A model generated the notes under the pieces. It was not told the origin of the DNA and did not search any database. It saw only the letters and a list, made by a program, of their open reading frames with translations. Made by a program: the position numbers and the translations under genes. Of a DNA stretch of 64,000 nucleotides, positions 1 to 29,032 are shown one piece after another. The stretch is from Apostichopus japonicus. Taxonomy: Eukaryota; Echinodermata; Holothuroidea; Aspidochirotida; Stichopodidae. The stretch is from assembly GCF_037975245.1 (NCBI RefSeq), contig NC_092561.1, forward strand, positions 16,869,001-16,933,000. The letters run 5' to 3'. How positions within the stretch are numbered: position 1 is the first letter of the stretch; each line of letters begins with the position of its first letter.

Positions 1-469
1 GTCTTAACACCAGAACTACACCAGCAGTAGTGACATAAACTGGCATTAATAGCAGATTTAAACCAGCAGTACTGAATGAATCTTATTTTAACCATTCACA
101 ATATCACTAATCACTCAAAAGACTGCAAGAATATCCAGAAAGTGTGGTGGTCCTTACAAAAAACATTACCAATATGCTCAGCAATTGTTAAGTTGTTAAT
201 TTTTTTTTCCATTTAAAGATAAGAAAAAATACCAAGAGCTAGCTGCCTTATCACCTGAACATGTTCTTACCCGATCATCATCAGATATACAACATCATGC
301 AGGCGTGATGACATCATTGAGACCGATCCCATAATGCATTGTTCATTCACTAAACAAACAAACACTGGTAATACCACACTCTGTATAGTAAGTCCTCTGA
401 GTACTGTAAAGGCCACTGATTGGCTGGAGGCATATCGCTTCAATCTTACAGCTCTGGAAGAAGCAGCTT
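1..469 (-). other. 3' UTR and downstream flank of BTBD10-like gene
   Basis: No open coding segment continues here. The stretch should contain the 3' UTR; I could not identify a convincing AATAAA signal on the minus strand, so the transcript end is unplaced. Confidence 0.5.
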
Positions 470-16646
<16,177 letters not shown>

Positions 16647-16720
16647 GCACAAAGACGTACCGACACATTTGATCCAATCACATGTGAATCAAGTCTTGTA
16701 AGGTGAGAGATTCTACAACA

Positions 16721-18515
16721 CTAGAAAACACAACGAACAGAGCGTGCAAAACAGGAGAAGGATAAACAGAAACATGCTAGAAAAGAAATATGATGTTACA
16801 GTGAAAAAGGAGTGATATCAATAATGAAGGAAGACAACAATCAACTTGCATACATGTATACTGTCTAGAGCAGTGATCCACAAACTTTAATGCTACTGAT
16901 CTAAGAGCTTCCATGAGAACTGAGTTAGAACTCAGACTCCCATCCCTCAGAATTGATGTTCAGACTACCCGAGTGAGGACTAATAGTTGTCACCAGGAAG
17001 GTCTAAAAGGATGTTAAAATTTTCCTACATCTAGAAAAGTCCTACAACCCATCAACATGTTTTTGTGGGTCCATGTTGGCTCATGCCCCAAAGTTTGCCG
17101 ATCAATGCTCCAGAGTTTACATCACATCATGAGACAACAGTCTGAAGCTGAGACTTATGTGTATACACCAAGTGGATACACAACCTGTATCAACTATTGC
17201 CTGTGTTCATAATGTCATGTGTTGTGTTCATGTAGAAGAGAAATGCTTATATACTACCTGCAAGTACATGCAATGTTCATGAGTACAATGCTATACAAGG
17301 TGGTACAAAGGGTGCAACATGTACTGTCAAAAGAAAGCTCACAGAGCCACTTATCACTCCTTTATCGACAATGCTTGGTTACCCAAAATGATTGCACTTC
17401 CAGATTGATGGAACACTCCTTACAGTAAAATGCCAGTACTTTGCACAAAGAATTATTTCAGGTACTTTAAAGTGTTACATTAATGTACATGTATGATCCC
17501 CATCCTTTCCCTATTCTCTCCACCTTTTCCTCATCACTGGGAATAATTTTTCTGGTATTGCATCGACTAATGCTATGCAAAATGGACAAATCGCTACACA
17601 AGTGGGAATATGTATTTAACAGATTATGCACAGTGAAGCACACTGTTTTCAGTAATTTATGTGAAATAAAATTCATAAACCTGTAAACTGCTACACAAAA
17701 TATATAAACACTTCAATAATTTACTGCATCATTATTAGTTCAACATGATACATGGTAATAATACCATTTCAAACAGGTGAGGTACTCCAGTTCAGTTGCA
17801 CTGATGTTTGTGCTTTATCATCAAGTTTCAAGTTAACCTATTTTTTAAGCATGCTGTATTTTCTAGAACAGAGGCCTACATTCAAAATTTGGGGGAAACT
17901 AGGTATAATGAAACCTTACTTGAGTAAATCATCCAACAGGTCTGCAAGAATGTTTTCAATGCTAGCCAGTGCCTTCACATGAATATGTATCACTGAACGT
18001 GTGCTGAATTTGCTACTTCCTTCATTGTCACTTGATTGGACATTAACTTAAAAGTTTGAAGACTGCAGATTGATACAATGATAGTGATACTGTGGTCTGT
18101 ACTAACTTAACTAGGCTACTAATGTACAGAAAGCGTTGTGTTTAAACTGTAAATGTAATATAGCCTAGTCTAGGCTTCAGTTAGGCCTAGGTTTTTGTCA
18201 TAACATAATTAGTTTAGTGTATTTCCCAAAGTCTAGATTTCAGTGTCGTGATTTACTTCACGTAACAATCGATCACGTATGATACACAGGCTAGAATCGA
18301 GCCTAGCCTTCCGCAGACGATGCTAGGCCTATGTCTAAAAAGCTAGGCTACCGTTACGGCGTTAGGCTACTGCGAGTTATGTTAACTGTAGTGGTCAATG
18401 GTAGTTTCTCTTCTACCCAGTCTAACTGATCGCGTAACCAACTCGTTTCGCGAACAGTGAGTAAATTTATGGAGGCTTGCATATAATAACTGGAATTTAA
18501 CCGTACGGTACTCAC
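16721..18515. other. probable BTBD10 intron 1, nothing recognised
   Basis: No transposon end, tandem repeat or coding exon was recognised. Short ORFs occur on both strands without a family signature. Confidence 0.5.
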
Positions 18516-18560
18516 CTTGTTCTGTTTCATTAACAAGCGGAAATGATAAGACTAACACAC
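18516..18560 (-). other. BTBD10: probable non-coding first exon of BTBD10-like gene
   Basis: On the minus strand a consensus donor (AACAAG then GTGAGTAC) falls at 18516/18515, about 1.8 kb upstream of the coding exon. No downstream gene other than BTBD10 could use it. The upstream limit (TSS) is not visible; 18560 is arbitrary. It lies about 130 bp from the left end of the foldback element at 18693. Confidence 0.45.
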
Positions 18561-18879
18561 TAACATATATGTCTCAATATTTTGGCTTTGGAGGTAAGTG
18601 ATGATGTCATCGACATGGTAAGGTTCTGGCAATTTTAGCATTTTTGATAGGGTTATGGGTGGTCACCGCATGTTAGTGAATTCGAAATGAAAACCGGTGT
18701 GAAGTTAGATACTTATTCCCCGTTCCTCGTTCGATATTCGCAAATGAGTAACTGAGCTACCTATTCAGTTACGTATTCGACAATGGTACAAAAGCTTCTT
18801 ACAAGATGTTTAACATTTGGTCGTGGAAAGAGGTTTTATCAATGGCCCATGGTCATATGAACTCTAACGACTATGTGGA

Positions 18880-21445
18880 AGGGTACCATAATGCATCTTG
18901 CCCGGTCCAAATAGTTCTTGACCAACTAAAATGACCACTACTTCATGAGTTCTTAAATTAATGTAACTGGACCAGAAAAAAATCACTTTAGGCCCTAATC
19001 AAGACTAGCACGCCTTGGACCACCTTACCAATGGGTCATATGAATTCTTAACACATTGTAGAAGGATACCATAATGCGTCTTGCCCGGTCCAAAGCGTGC
19101 TTGACAAATTAAACTGACCATTAAATCAACATTTTTTTAAATAAATGTAACGGGAACTGAAATAAAAACATTTGGGCCCTAATCAAAACCAGCACGCCTT
19201 GGACCGCCCAACCAATGGGTCATGGGAAGTCTAAGGACCTTATAGAAGGGTAAAATAATGCGTCTTGCCCGGTCCAAAGAGTGCTTGACCAATTTAAATG
19301 ACCACTAAATCATTACTTCTTTAATGAGTGTAACGGGACCACGAAAGAGCTTTGGGCCCTAATCCATGCAGCACGCTTTGGACCACCTAACCAATGGATA
19401 ATATTAACTCTAAGGACATTGTAGAAGAGTACCATAATGCGTCTTGCCCGGTCCAAAGAGTGCTTGACCAATTAAACTGACCATTAAATCATTACTTCTT
19501 AAATGAGTGTAACGGGATCACGAAAAAGCTTTGGGCCCTAATCCATGCAGCACGCTTTGGACCACCTAACCAATTGGTAACATTAACTCTTAGGACATTG
19601 TAGAAGAGTACCATAATGCGTCTTGCCCGGTCCAAAGCGTGCTTGACCAATTTAAATGACCACTAAATCATTACTTCTTCAATGAGTGAAACGGGACCAC
19701 GAAAAAGCTTTGGGCCCTAATCCATGCAGCACGCCTTGGACCACCTAACCAATGGGTAACATTAACTCTAAGGACATTGTAGAAGAGTACCATAATGCGT
19801 CTTGCCCGGTCCAAAGCGTGCTTGACCAATTAAACTGACCATTAAATAATTACTTCATCATGTAGTGTAACCGGACCACGAAAAGCTTTGGGCCCTAATC
19901 CATGCAGCACGCTTTGGACCACCAAACCGATGGTTAACATGAACTCTAAGGACATTGTAGAAGGGTACCATAATGCGTTTTGCCCGGTCCAAAGCGTGCT
20001 TGACCAATTTAAATGACCACTAAATCATTACTTCTTTAATGAGTGTAACGGGACCACGAAAAGCTTTGGGCCCTAATCCATGCAGCACGCTTTGGACCAC
20101 CTAACCAATGGGTAATATTAACTCTAAGGACATTGTAGAAGAGTACCATAATGCGTCTTGCCCGGTCCAAAGAGTGCTTGACCAATTAAACTGACCATTA
20201 AATCATTACTTCATCATCGAGTGTAACCGGACCACGAAAATGCTTTGGGCCCTAATCCATGCAGCACGCTTTGGACCACCTAACCAATGGGTAACATTAA
20301 CTCTAAGGACATTGTAGAAGAGTACCATAATGCGTCTTGCCCGGTCCAAAGAGTGCTTGACCAATTTAAATGACCATTAAATCATTACTTCATCATCGAG
20401 TGTAACCGGACCACGAAAAAGCTTTGGGCCCTAATCCATGCAGCACGCTTTGGACCACCTAACCAATCGGTAACATTAACTCTTAGGACATTGTAGAAGG
20501 GCACCATAATGCGTCTTGCCCGGTCCAAAGCGTGCTTGACCAATTTAAATGACCACTAAATCATTACTTCATCATCGAGTGTAACGGGACCACGAAAAGC
20601 TTTGGGCCCTAATCCATGCAGCACGCTTTGGGCCACCAAACCGATGGTTAACATGAACTCTAAGGACATTGTAGAAGGGTACCATAATGCGTCTTGCCCG
20701 GTCCAAAGCGTGCTTGACCAATTTAAATGACCACTAAATCATTACTTCTTTAATGAGTGTAACGGGACCACGAAAAGCTTTGGGCCCTAATCCATGCAGC
20801 ACGCTTTGGACCACCTAACCAATGGGTAACATTAACTCTAAGGACATTGTAGAAGAGTACCATAATGCGTCTTGCCCGGTCCAAAGAGTGCTTGACCAAT
20901 TTAAATGACCATTAAATCATTACTTCATCATCGAGTGTAACGGGACCACGAAAAAACTTTGGGCCATAATCCATGCAGCACGCTTTGGACCACCTAACCA
21001 ATCGGTAACATGTACTCTAAGGACATTGTAGAAGAGTACCATAATGCGTCTTGCCCGGTCCAAAGCGTGCTTGACCAATTTAAATGACCACTAAATCATT
21101 ACTTCTTTAATGAGTGTAATTGGACCATGAAAAAGCTTTGGGCCCTAATCCACGCAGCACGCTTTGGACCACCAAACCGATGGTTAACATGAACTCTAAG
21201 GATATTGTACAAGAGTACCATAATGCGTCTTGCCCGGTCCAAAGCGTGCTTGACCAATTAAACTGACCATTAAATCATTACTTCATCATCGAGTGTAACG
21301 GGACCACGAAAAAGCTTTGGGCCCTAATCCATGCAGCACGCTTTAGACCACCTAACCAATCGGTAACATTAACCATAAGGACATTGTAGAAGGGTACCAT
21401 AATGCGTCTTGCCCGGTCCAAAGAGTGCTTGACCAATTTGGGCCC
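18880..21445. repeat. left arm: 179-bp satellite, 15 copies
   Basis: The word CTTGCCCGGTCCAAA recurs 15 times at spacings of 177-185 bp (from about 18898 to 21408). Each unit also has GCTTTGGGCCCTAATCCATG, CAGCACGCTTTGGACCACC and GACATTGTAGAAG. The outer three or four units are the most divergent and inner units are nearly identical, suggesting homogenisation from the inside. Confidence 0.95.
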
Positions 21446-21687
21446 TAATCAAGTCCAGCACGAATTAGCTTGACCAATCATGGTCAAAATTCACATTGAC
21501 AATAACTGTTATTTTTCGATTCTTTTCATTTTGTACCTGAAAAGCAAATTTATTTCTAAGAGGGCTACATGCCATAGGTACACAACAGACAGCCATTTGA
21601 GACATGTTGTTTTTTAGACCACAATTATGGCACGAAAACATGGCAAAGTTTCTTGAGATTACGTAATCTACTGCCTTGTCGTAAAAT

Positions 21688-22310
21688 CATAGGCGTAGGA
21701 GGCGGGGGGGGGGGGGCTGGGGGGGCTGCAGCCCCCCCAACCAAAATTTTTGGTGAAAATTCGGGCAATATGCTGAGAATTTTTCGGGCACCTACTGAAA
21801 GAAGAAAAATTTGCAGTTGTGTTTTTCAATTTTTTGTGTGAAAATTCAGGCAATATGCTGAGAATTTTTCGGGCACCTACTGAAAGAAGAAAAATTTGCA
21901 GTTGTGTTTTTCAATTTTTGGTGTGAAAATTCGGGCAATATGCTGAGAATTTTTCGGGCACTTACTGAAAGAAGAGTAATTTGCAATGTGTTTTTCAATA
22001 GTTAAACTGATATTGTTATTATCATTATTATTGTAACGACTTCCCCAATAATTAAAACTAATATGGAAGGGTAATAACACGGAAAATATGACAACAATTT
22101 TTCGCGCGCCCCGCGCGCGTTCAACATCTTGATGTGCGTATCATATAGTATTCATCGGTTAGTGGTATGTGATGTAATAACCGATGAATGCCTATATGAT
22201 ATGCATATTAACATGTTGAACGCGCGCGGAGCGCGCGAAAAATTTGGTTATATTTTTCGGGCAAGTCGTTACAGCCCCCCCCCAAATCAAATTAGGCTCC
22301 TACGCCTATG
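21688..22310. mobile_element. hAT-type MITE with perfect 8-bp TSD
   Basis: Inverted ends CATAGGCGTAGGAG / CTCCTACGCCTATG, flanked by CGTAAAAT at 21680-21687 and 22311-22318. It contains two and a half copies of an ~88-bp repeat (GAGAATTTTTCGGGCACCTA) and an inner fold-back (22032-22275). Inserted in the core of the large foldback element. Confidence 0.88.
22032..22275. repeat. near-perfect hairpin with CG-rich arms
   Basis: GTAACGACTT...AAGTCGTTAC form the outer arms. Inside, CGCGCGTTCAACAT pairs with ATGTTGAACGCGCG, and TATCATATAG and ATTCATCGGTTA pair with TAACCGATGAAT and CTATATGATA. The loop is about 16 nt. Probably a second MITE nested in the first. Confidence 0.8.
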
Positions 22311-23589
22311 CGTAAAATTACCTATTTTTTTCTACCAATTAGTCTGCTGGCATAGCGATCACATATATTTTTTGTATAAGGGTCGTTGTGTGAACGCTGT
22401 ATGAGTGATTACACTGTAGACATGAACATACTTCCACACAGTGTTTACACAAAGAGCTAGGCAGGCTCATTGTAGAGTCTGAAGCCTGCAGGTTGATTTA
22501 ATTTACGAAGTAATCACAAAACAGGCTTTCCTACCTATAGCGTGCTATATACTTGGAGCCAAAATAAAGCAGATCTTTAAGTGGAAGAGACACGGTAGGA
22601 GGAACAATTATTACTAGGGCAAGGCAACCGTAACTTTTAAAAAAAAACACTGAAAAGTAATGAGCACACGGACAAGCGTTCAATATTTTCCAAACTCTAT
22701 TAACTTCGACACAATTGTAAAACAACATTTCCTTGAATACTTATGCAGATTGGCGTCTCATATAGATTCATATATACACTCCTGTATTTACAATGCTTTC
22801 AGGCTCTCCTCGATTGATTATTTACAACATGCATGGATCAGCGCATGTAGGCCTACTCATCATGGATAAGCTGTATACGGGGTTTGAAGTCCTAACAACC
22901 TTCGCTTCATCAGTTGTCATATATTTTTTATGATTTCCAGAAGTAAAGATCCCTCCCTCCTTCAATAACTCAATAACTCCTTCCTCCGTAAATAACTCCC
23001 CTAATTCCTCCGTCATATCTATCCCTTCTTTCCCTCATGCATTCCCTTCCTTCCCTCTTGCACACATAAACTCGGGCATACATCAACGCATACACCCTAA
23101 CATACATACAAGTATACATGACCATGCATTTTCAAAGTGTACACAGTACACAAGCACTTGTTACTCGAGCTTTACACTGAATGTGGCTATCGCCAGACCA
23201 GCCCAGTATTTTATGTGATAGGCAGCTAATTCTGGCTTGCTTAAAAAATAAAAGATCAAAAGGGCAATCTCAAGAAGCAAACATGTATAAAAGTTGTTAT
23301 CTCAGTTTTGTAGTCGAACCGAGCATTATTCCTATCCGCTTGACAGATTTTGTATCAAAACGAAAAAAATTCGTCTCATGAAACGAAGGGACTCGACAAA
23401 AGGGCGTTACTTTAATCAAATCCAAAGCAAGACTTCATTAGCAAGTTGACTTAATTTTCATTATCAAGAGATGAGCAATTCCCCAAGGTGGGGGGGGGGG
23501 GATATACTCATTTCTAACGAATACCTATATGTTAAGAAAACTTTTATTACTGGATATTGCTTGATATATGTTAAAGTGTTGGTGACCTA
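22311..23589. other. foldback core, left part, nothing recognised
   Basis: Unique-looking sequence with a poly-G tract near 23492; no coding exon identified. Confidence 0.4.
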
Positions 23590-23885
23590 GACCCACCCCT
23601 GCACCTTTGTCCTCGGTAATGAGTTTTAGATTTAATTTAAATCTAAATAAAAATGTGCAATTAGAAATGGCCCGGCTTTCTTGAATCCTTGAAATCGTTT
23701 TTAGATCTTAGTTCGGAGAGTATGTTTTGATATTTTATGTGTATATGCATTCCATTTATATATATTTGTTTATGTGTTCTGTTTGTTATATTTTGTATGT
23801 TATATATGTATGAGGGATCCTCGGGAGAACACTGGCTCACCAGTGACAGGATCCCTGGTTACGAATAAAGTTAATAATAAAAATG
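23590..23885 (+). mobile_element. 3' end of a non-LTR retrotransposon
   Basis: A T-rich tail follows short coding-like sequence. It contains GAGGGATCCTCGGGAGAACA and CCAGTGACAGGATCCC, a small inverted pair, then GAATAAAGTTAATAATAAAA at the end. This is the usual look of a 5'-truncated non-LTR element. Confidence 0.55.
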
Positions 23886-24104
23886 ATAATACAAAAAAAT
23901 ACACATAATACACAGGCACCTTCCTATCAACATTTGTGCTAGAAGAAATGTACGTTCTTTTGACGTAACGGGCGCCAGGCGATTAAAAAAACAATTTAAA
24001 GTAAAAGGGTATTTATTGGGTATGCAGCGACTGATCCATTTAGAATTACCTAACCGAATCCCCTGTTTGAAGAATGGTTTTACAGAAAATCGCAATCTCC
24101 GCTT

Positions 24105-25358
24105 CTAGTTTTTGATGTAAATCAGATAATTTGGTGTTTCATTGTCCTCAAACTTTAGGAATGACTCCTGTCCATACATGGCTCCCTTAAGTCCGTCGTA
24201 GTTGTACCAATAGCCCCTGCTTTTTATCTTGCACGAAAAGTGTCGTCCGTGGTGTACAGTAACACCATACAGCGTGTATCTGAAAAGGAAGGGAAAGTAC
24301 TATTAATAATGAGTGAAAGTAACATTTACACAGCCAAACAACACTATAAATTTGGTCAAGGGTAGTTGAATAGAGCGGAAGGGGCTGCTTATGCGAACGC
24401 GATTGCAAATTGCACCCCCCCCCCCCCCCACAAAGGAATGTGGTTATGTTTATTCGTCATCTTTAAAACAAATGAAAGGATTGCGTATCGAGACTGAAAA
24501 CGTCGCTACTTATATGTTCTCACTCTTTCCTCGATAACGTCTCACATTTCAACTGGAGGCAATCCACTTTTGATCCCCTGAAGGATGTATTCTTTCAAAG
24601 GCTACACGACGTCCAGATATACCGCGCTAAAATGCAGACATAATGGCTTCGGACGCTGCAGTAGTTATTTCACTTCGCTAATGAATTTCTGTTTGCGTAG
24701 TCTTTTAGTGTTTCGGTCTATAGTATCACTGTGAGGCGGGATTAATGTATTATGCGGGGCAAGTTGAGGATGGGCAGGTCGGGGTGGGGGATATTGCTAG
24801 ACCGTGTGACAACTCTTGTGCTGGGCCAACAACAAAAAGTCAATGCACAGAAACTTATTTTACCTTTGCTTGCTGACTGTGAGTTTGTCGTGAAATACGG
24901 TAGCATGCAACTTCTTCTTACTTCTTGAGTACATGGTAGGGCTGACTACTAAAAATGGTGGTTGACCGCTAAAATATCTGAATACTCTTGGTAACCATGT
25001 CCTTGTACCTGTACAACGGCTGTCGGTAAAAAAAATGAAAAATGTACCACACGCAGTATATTTGGGTACATTAATGTCAATTGCTTTCTAGGCTGGTGTT
25101 CGGTTATCGTACTCAATATCAAGTATAGATAGAAAAAAACAATTGAAATAGATTATCGATTAATCGGAATATTTAAAAATGCCAATGGTTCTAACTTTCT
25201 TTCTCCTTCTTAACTTTCTCGAATAAATTGTCTGTTAATTTGTAATAACAAGATACCTGGACAAGTTCAGAAACGGCAATCTGCATTTCTCGGCGAAGGG
25301 TGCTTCCCACTTACTCAACTCGTTTTGTAGTGTCGTTCCCTCAGGTTGCACGGTGAGA
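24105..25358 (-). CDS. ubiquitin-specific-protease-like C-terminus, 2 exons (partial)
   Basis: Exon 25358-25257 (102 nt, acceptor TTATAG, donor GTATCT) and exon 24279-24105 (175 nt, acceptor TTTTCAG, stop TAG) join in phase into about 91 codons. The second exon reads YTLYGVTVHHGRHFSCKIKS, then RGYWYNYDGL and later NYLIYIKN. This matches the end of the UCH/USP fold: the catalytic-His box (usually GGHY), the W-Y-x-x-D box and the closing strand. The His is kept as GRHF. The Cys box and N-terminal exons were not found in the core. It lies wholly inside the foldback element, so it may be a captured gene or cargo. The enzyme would remove ubiquitin if complete. Confidence 0.65.
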
Positions 25359-27490
25359 CTATAACAAAGAAATATAAATTATGAATATTACCATTGTAAA
25401 TCAATATACAGCACAATAGCCACAATTTCGTTTCTTATGAGAGACGGTTAAAACGTCCCAAAACTGTATCTAAGATGTAATTTTGACGTTCATAACTTTA
25501 TGGGTCTGCTGTCTGCATGTCGTCGCGCTAGCTGGGTCTGTTAGGTCTGCATTAATAGTGCGTTTTCATTTCTACCAGTTGAGTTCTGCTCAAAAGCACG
25601 TGACGGGAATTAAAAAAGGTTTATTTTTACCTATACTAGTGTTTTAACTAATAAAACACTGTTTAACCCGCTTCTCATATTGTTTTGATCAGACTAAATC
25701 ATTTTAAACCGCCACTTGCCCAGACGAATTTTATTTTTACGCTTAATCAAAGGTGAAAATAGCAATGGGGTACTTATTTGAACACCATGGCATAAAGCGA
25801 CAGCATCTTTCCAGGGCTGTAGCAAGGCTGTAGCAGGATTGTAGCAGGCATGCACTGTCATAAAAGCTCAACTGAAGCTTACAGCCGGACAAACAATCAA
25901 AGAAATAAGCCATCCCTATACGCCAACTATGCGATCAGGGCAAAATGCAGTAACGTTCAAACATTGAACACTATCACTTTAACTTCACTAACGTGGGTCA
26001 GAGACATTTGTAGAAGGAAAGTCGGAAATTGTGACTATTTCCGATATTTAATTCATTTGGGAATACAAATGCGAAATATCAGTTAAACCATCAACATGCT
26101 GCAGATACTTTCAGTTATTTATCATCTAAGAATGTTAATGGTTCGACGCAAGGGAGCAATCACGCTATGATATATATGAACTGTCAGCCTTTTAAAGATA
26201 ATTCCACGGACGTTCATGATGGTAGGCTGTCCGTTCGTACATCGGTATCAATCATCCTGAATGAATCATTCAATTACATTCAGAACGCATGGTCCTTTGT
26301 TCCGCTCCTTCACATTTGTCCTATCAAGTATTGAGTAATAGTGAAATGGAACATCGTTGCACATAGATTGGTAAAAGTGTATCAATTCTACCAGATTAAA
26401 GTAATTTTGGCATGAACATTTATCTTCTGCAAGTACGATAAAAAATTGGGAGTGGTGGGGGTTGTGGAAGCAAGTTAAATTTCTCCTCACTTATATACTT
26501 CCATAATTAACTCAGCAAATAGCCGAAGTTTTATTTACCGAAGAATTAATACATTAATTACAATTATAGGTGATTAGAAAGTGTAATTTTGACTTAATTT
26601 GACAAACGCAACATTTACCTAACATATGGCACTTTTGTTAATGGATTGAATGTATATTGTGTATTGAGTAAAACTTGTATAGCTAGATGATATAAGTTAC
26701 AATTAATATTTAGGTAAAACTGAATAAAAAGAAATTTATTAAAAACTCACACTAACTCAGGTCTGTGTTTAGTTGAAATAATTGCAGTGAAACTTCTTAA
26801 GGTGGATCTGCCTTCTATACTCCAACAGAAACTTTCTATTGAAAAATAGCTCAGAGAAAGGACAAGCACATGGGAACACGATAAAAGCAAAATGCATCGA
26901 ATGGCACTATATAGGGTAAACTTAGATCGGTTCATTACCAACAATGACTAATGGAGAGTATTAATAAATCAGAAAGGGATTTCGGCATAAAAGATATGTC
27001 TGGGTAGACCTATTTCACTTGAAGCCTCATTTGCTAAATATACTATTAGAGTAAGTTTCCCTCCACTTGACCCGAGATGACTGATTGTCTTGGTCAGCTC
27101 TAGAATGTAGCAGTGGAATCTTTCAGAATCTATAAATTGGGTAACAGCGTTCACAACCACTTTCGATGAGAGACCTACAAAACTTCTCTGTTATAGTTGC
27201 AAGAGAAATAAAAAAAAAGAGAAAAAAAATCTAAGTTCTTTAAATCTGTCAACGTTTGACGTGTGAAACGAATTAAAGAAATGAAAGTATGTTCTATGAA
27301 CGAATAATTACACAAAACGGTATTCATTGCGTTGCCAGTGTACAGAAATCTCTTCATTATGAGAAAAGCAGTTGCGCTAAGGTGCGCCCACCCCTCCCCC
27401 AAGAGGAAGAGTGCGCGTACGTCTCTCGGGAATAGGAAGGAAACTTTGTATGCTGATGATCATTTAGGAAGTATTGGAGAAGAAGTCATT
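25359..27490. other. foldback core, right part, no assigned exons
   Basis: Several open minus-strand stretches (26266-26490, 26747-26944, 26969-27160) could be upstream exons of the USP-like fragment. Their possible splice phases do not fit the entering phase of exon 25257-25358, so none is called. Confidence 0.4.
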
Positions 27491-27494
27491 TTAA

Positions 27495-28830
27495 TTGGTC
27501 AAGCACTCTTTGGACCGGGAAAGACGTATCATGGTACTCTTCTACAATGTCCTTAGAGTTCATGTTAACCATTGGTTAGGTGGTCCAAAGCGTGCTGCAT
27601 GGATTAGGGCCCAAAGCTTTTTCATGGTCCAATTACACTCATTAAAGAAGTAATGATTTAGTGGTCATTTAAATTGGTCAAGCACTCTTTGGACCGGGCA
27701 AGACGCATTATGGTTCTCTTCTACAATGTCCTTAGAGTACATGTTACCCATTGGTTAGGTGGTCCAAAGCGTGCTGCATGGATTAGGGCCCAAAGCTTTT
27801 TCATGGTCCAATTACACTTATTAAAGAAGTAATGATTTAGTGGTCATTTAAATTGGTCAAGCACGCTTTGGACCGGGCAAGATGCATTATGGTACTCTTC
27901 TACAATGTCCTTAGAGTACATGTTAACCATCGGTTTGGTGGTCCAAAGCGTGCTGCATGGATTAGGGCCCAAAGCTTTTTCATGGTCCAATTACACTCAT
28001 TAAAGAAGTAATGATTTAGTGGTCATTTAAATTGGTCAAGCACTCTTTGGACCGGGCAAGACGCAGTATGGTACTCTTCTACAATGTCCTTAGAGTTTAT
28101 ATTACCCATTGGTTAGGTGGTCCAAAGCGTGCTGCATGGATTAGGGCCCAAAGCTTTTTCGTGGTCCCGTTACACTCATTGATGAAGTAGTAATTTAGTG
28201 GTCATTTTAATTGGTCAAGCACGCTTTGGACCGGGCAAGACGCATTATGGTACTCTTCTACAATGTCCTTAGAGTTAATGTTACCCATTGGTTAGGTGGT
28301 CCAAAGCGTGCTGCATGGATTAGGGCCCAAAGCTTTTTCGTGGTCCCGTTACACTCATTAAAGAAGTAATGATTTAGTGGTCACTTATATTGGTCAAGCA
28401 CGCTTTGGACCGGGCAAGACGCATTATGTTACCCTTCTACAAGGTCCTTAGACTTCCTATGACCCATTGGTTAGGCGGTCCAAGACGTGCTGGTTTTGAT
28501 TAGGGCCCAAATGTTTTTATTTCAGTTCCCGTTACATTTATTTAAAAAAATGTTGATTTAATGGTCAGTTTAATTGGTCAAACACTCTTTGGACCGGGCA
28601 AGACGCATTATGGTATCCTTCTACAATGTGTTAAGAATTCATATGACCCATTGGTAAGGTGGTCCAAGGCGTGCTAGTCTTGATTAGGGCCTAAAGTGAT
28701 TTTTTCTGGTCCAGTTACATTAATTTAAGAACTGATGAAGTACTGGTCATTTTAGTTGGTCAAGAACTATTTGGACCGGGCAAGATGCATTATGGTACCC
28801 TTCCACATAGTCGTTAGAGTTCATATGACC
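27495..28830. repeat. right arm: 179-bp satellite, 8 copies, inverted
   Basis: The same unit in reverse complement: TTTGGACCGGGCAAG near 27515, 27694, 27873, 28052, 28230, 28409, 28592 and 28773. As on the left, the outermost two or three units are the diverged variants, so outer units pair with outer units. Confidence 0.95.
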
Positions 28831-29032
28831 CATGGGCCATTGATAAAACCTCTTTCCACGACCACATGTTGAACATCTTGTAAGAAGCTTTTGTCTTGCC
28901 AGAGGTGTTACGTCGATATCATTGTCGAATACGTAACTGAATAGCTAGCTCAGTTACTCATACGCGAATATCGAACGAGGAACGGGGAATAAGTATCTAA
29001 CTTCACACCGGTGGTACACCGGGGCGGGTACG

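Larger units (their letters stand above)
18693..29012. mobile_element. 10.3-kb foldback element with satellite-built inverted arms
   Basis: The left end ACCGGTGTGAAGTTAGATAC is mirrored by the inverted right end at 29012. The terminal ~200 bp of each arm match nearly base for base, except for an ~18-bp insertion in the right arm. Inward, both arms consist of a ~179-bp satellite in opposite orientation: 15 copies left, 8 right. The core (about 21.48-27.49 kb) is unique-looking and carries USP-like exons and a MITE. No ordinary target duplication was found; the palindromic ACCGGT at both ends could itself be a 6-bp duplication. The architecture resembles foldback elements (Drosophila FB/Galileo, sea urchin TU). 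Confidence 0.75.

Noticed and set aside
26266-27160. Open minus-strand stretches with SH2-like or other look (for example LVELIHFYQS) as upstream USP exons
   Set aside because: Available donor phases do not match the entering phase of exon 25257-25358, and no family match was convincing.
18685-29020. Clear target-site duplication for the large foldback
   Set aside because: Immediate flanks (AAATGAAA and GGTACACC) do not match. Only the palindromic ACCGGT at the ends could serve, which cannot be told from the inverted repeat itself.
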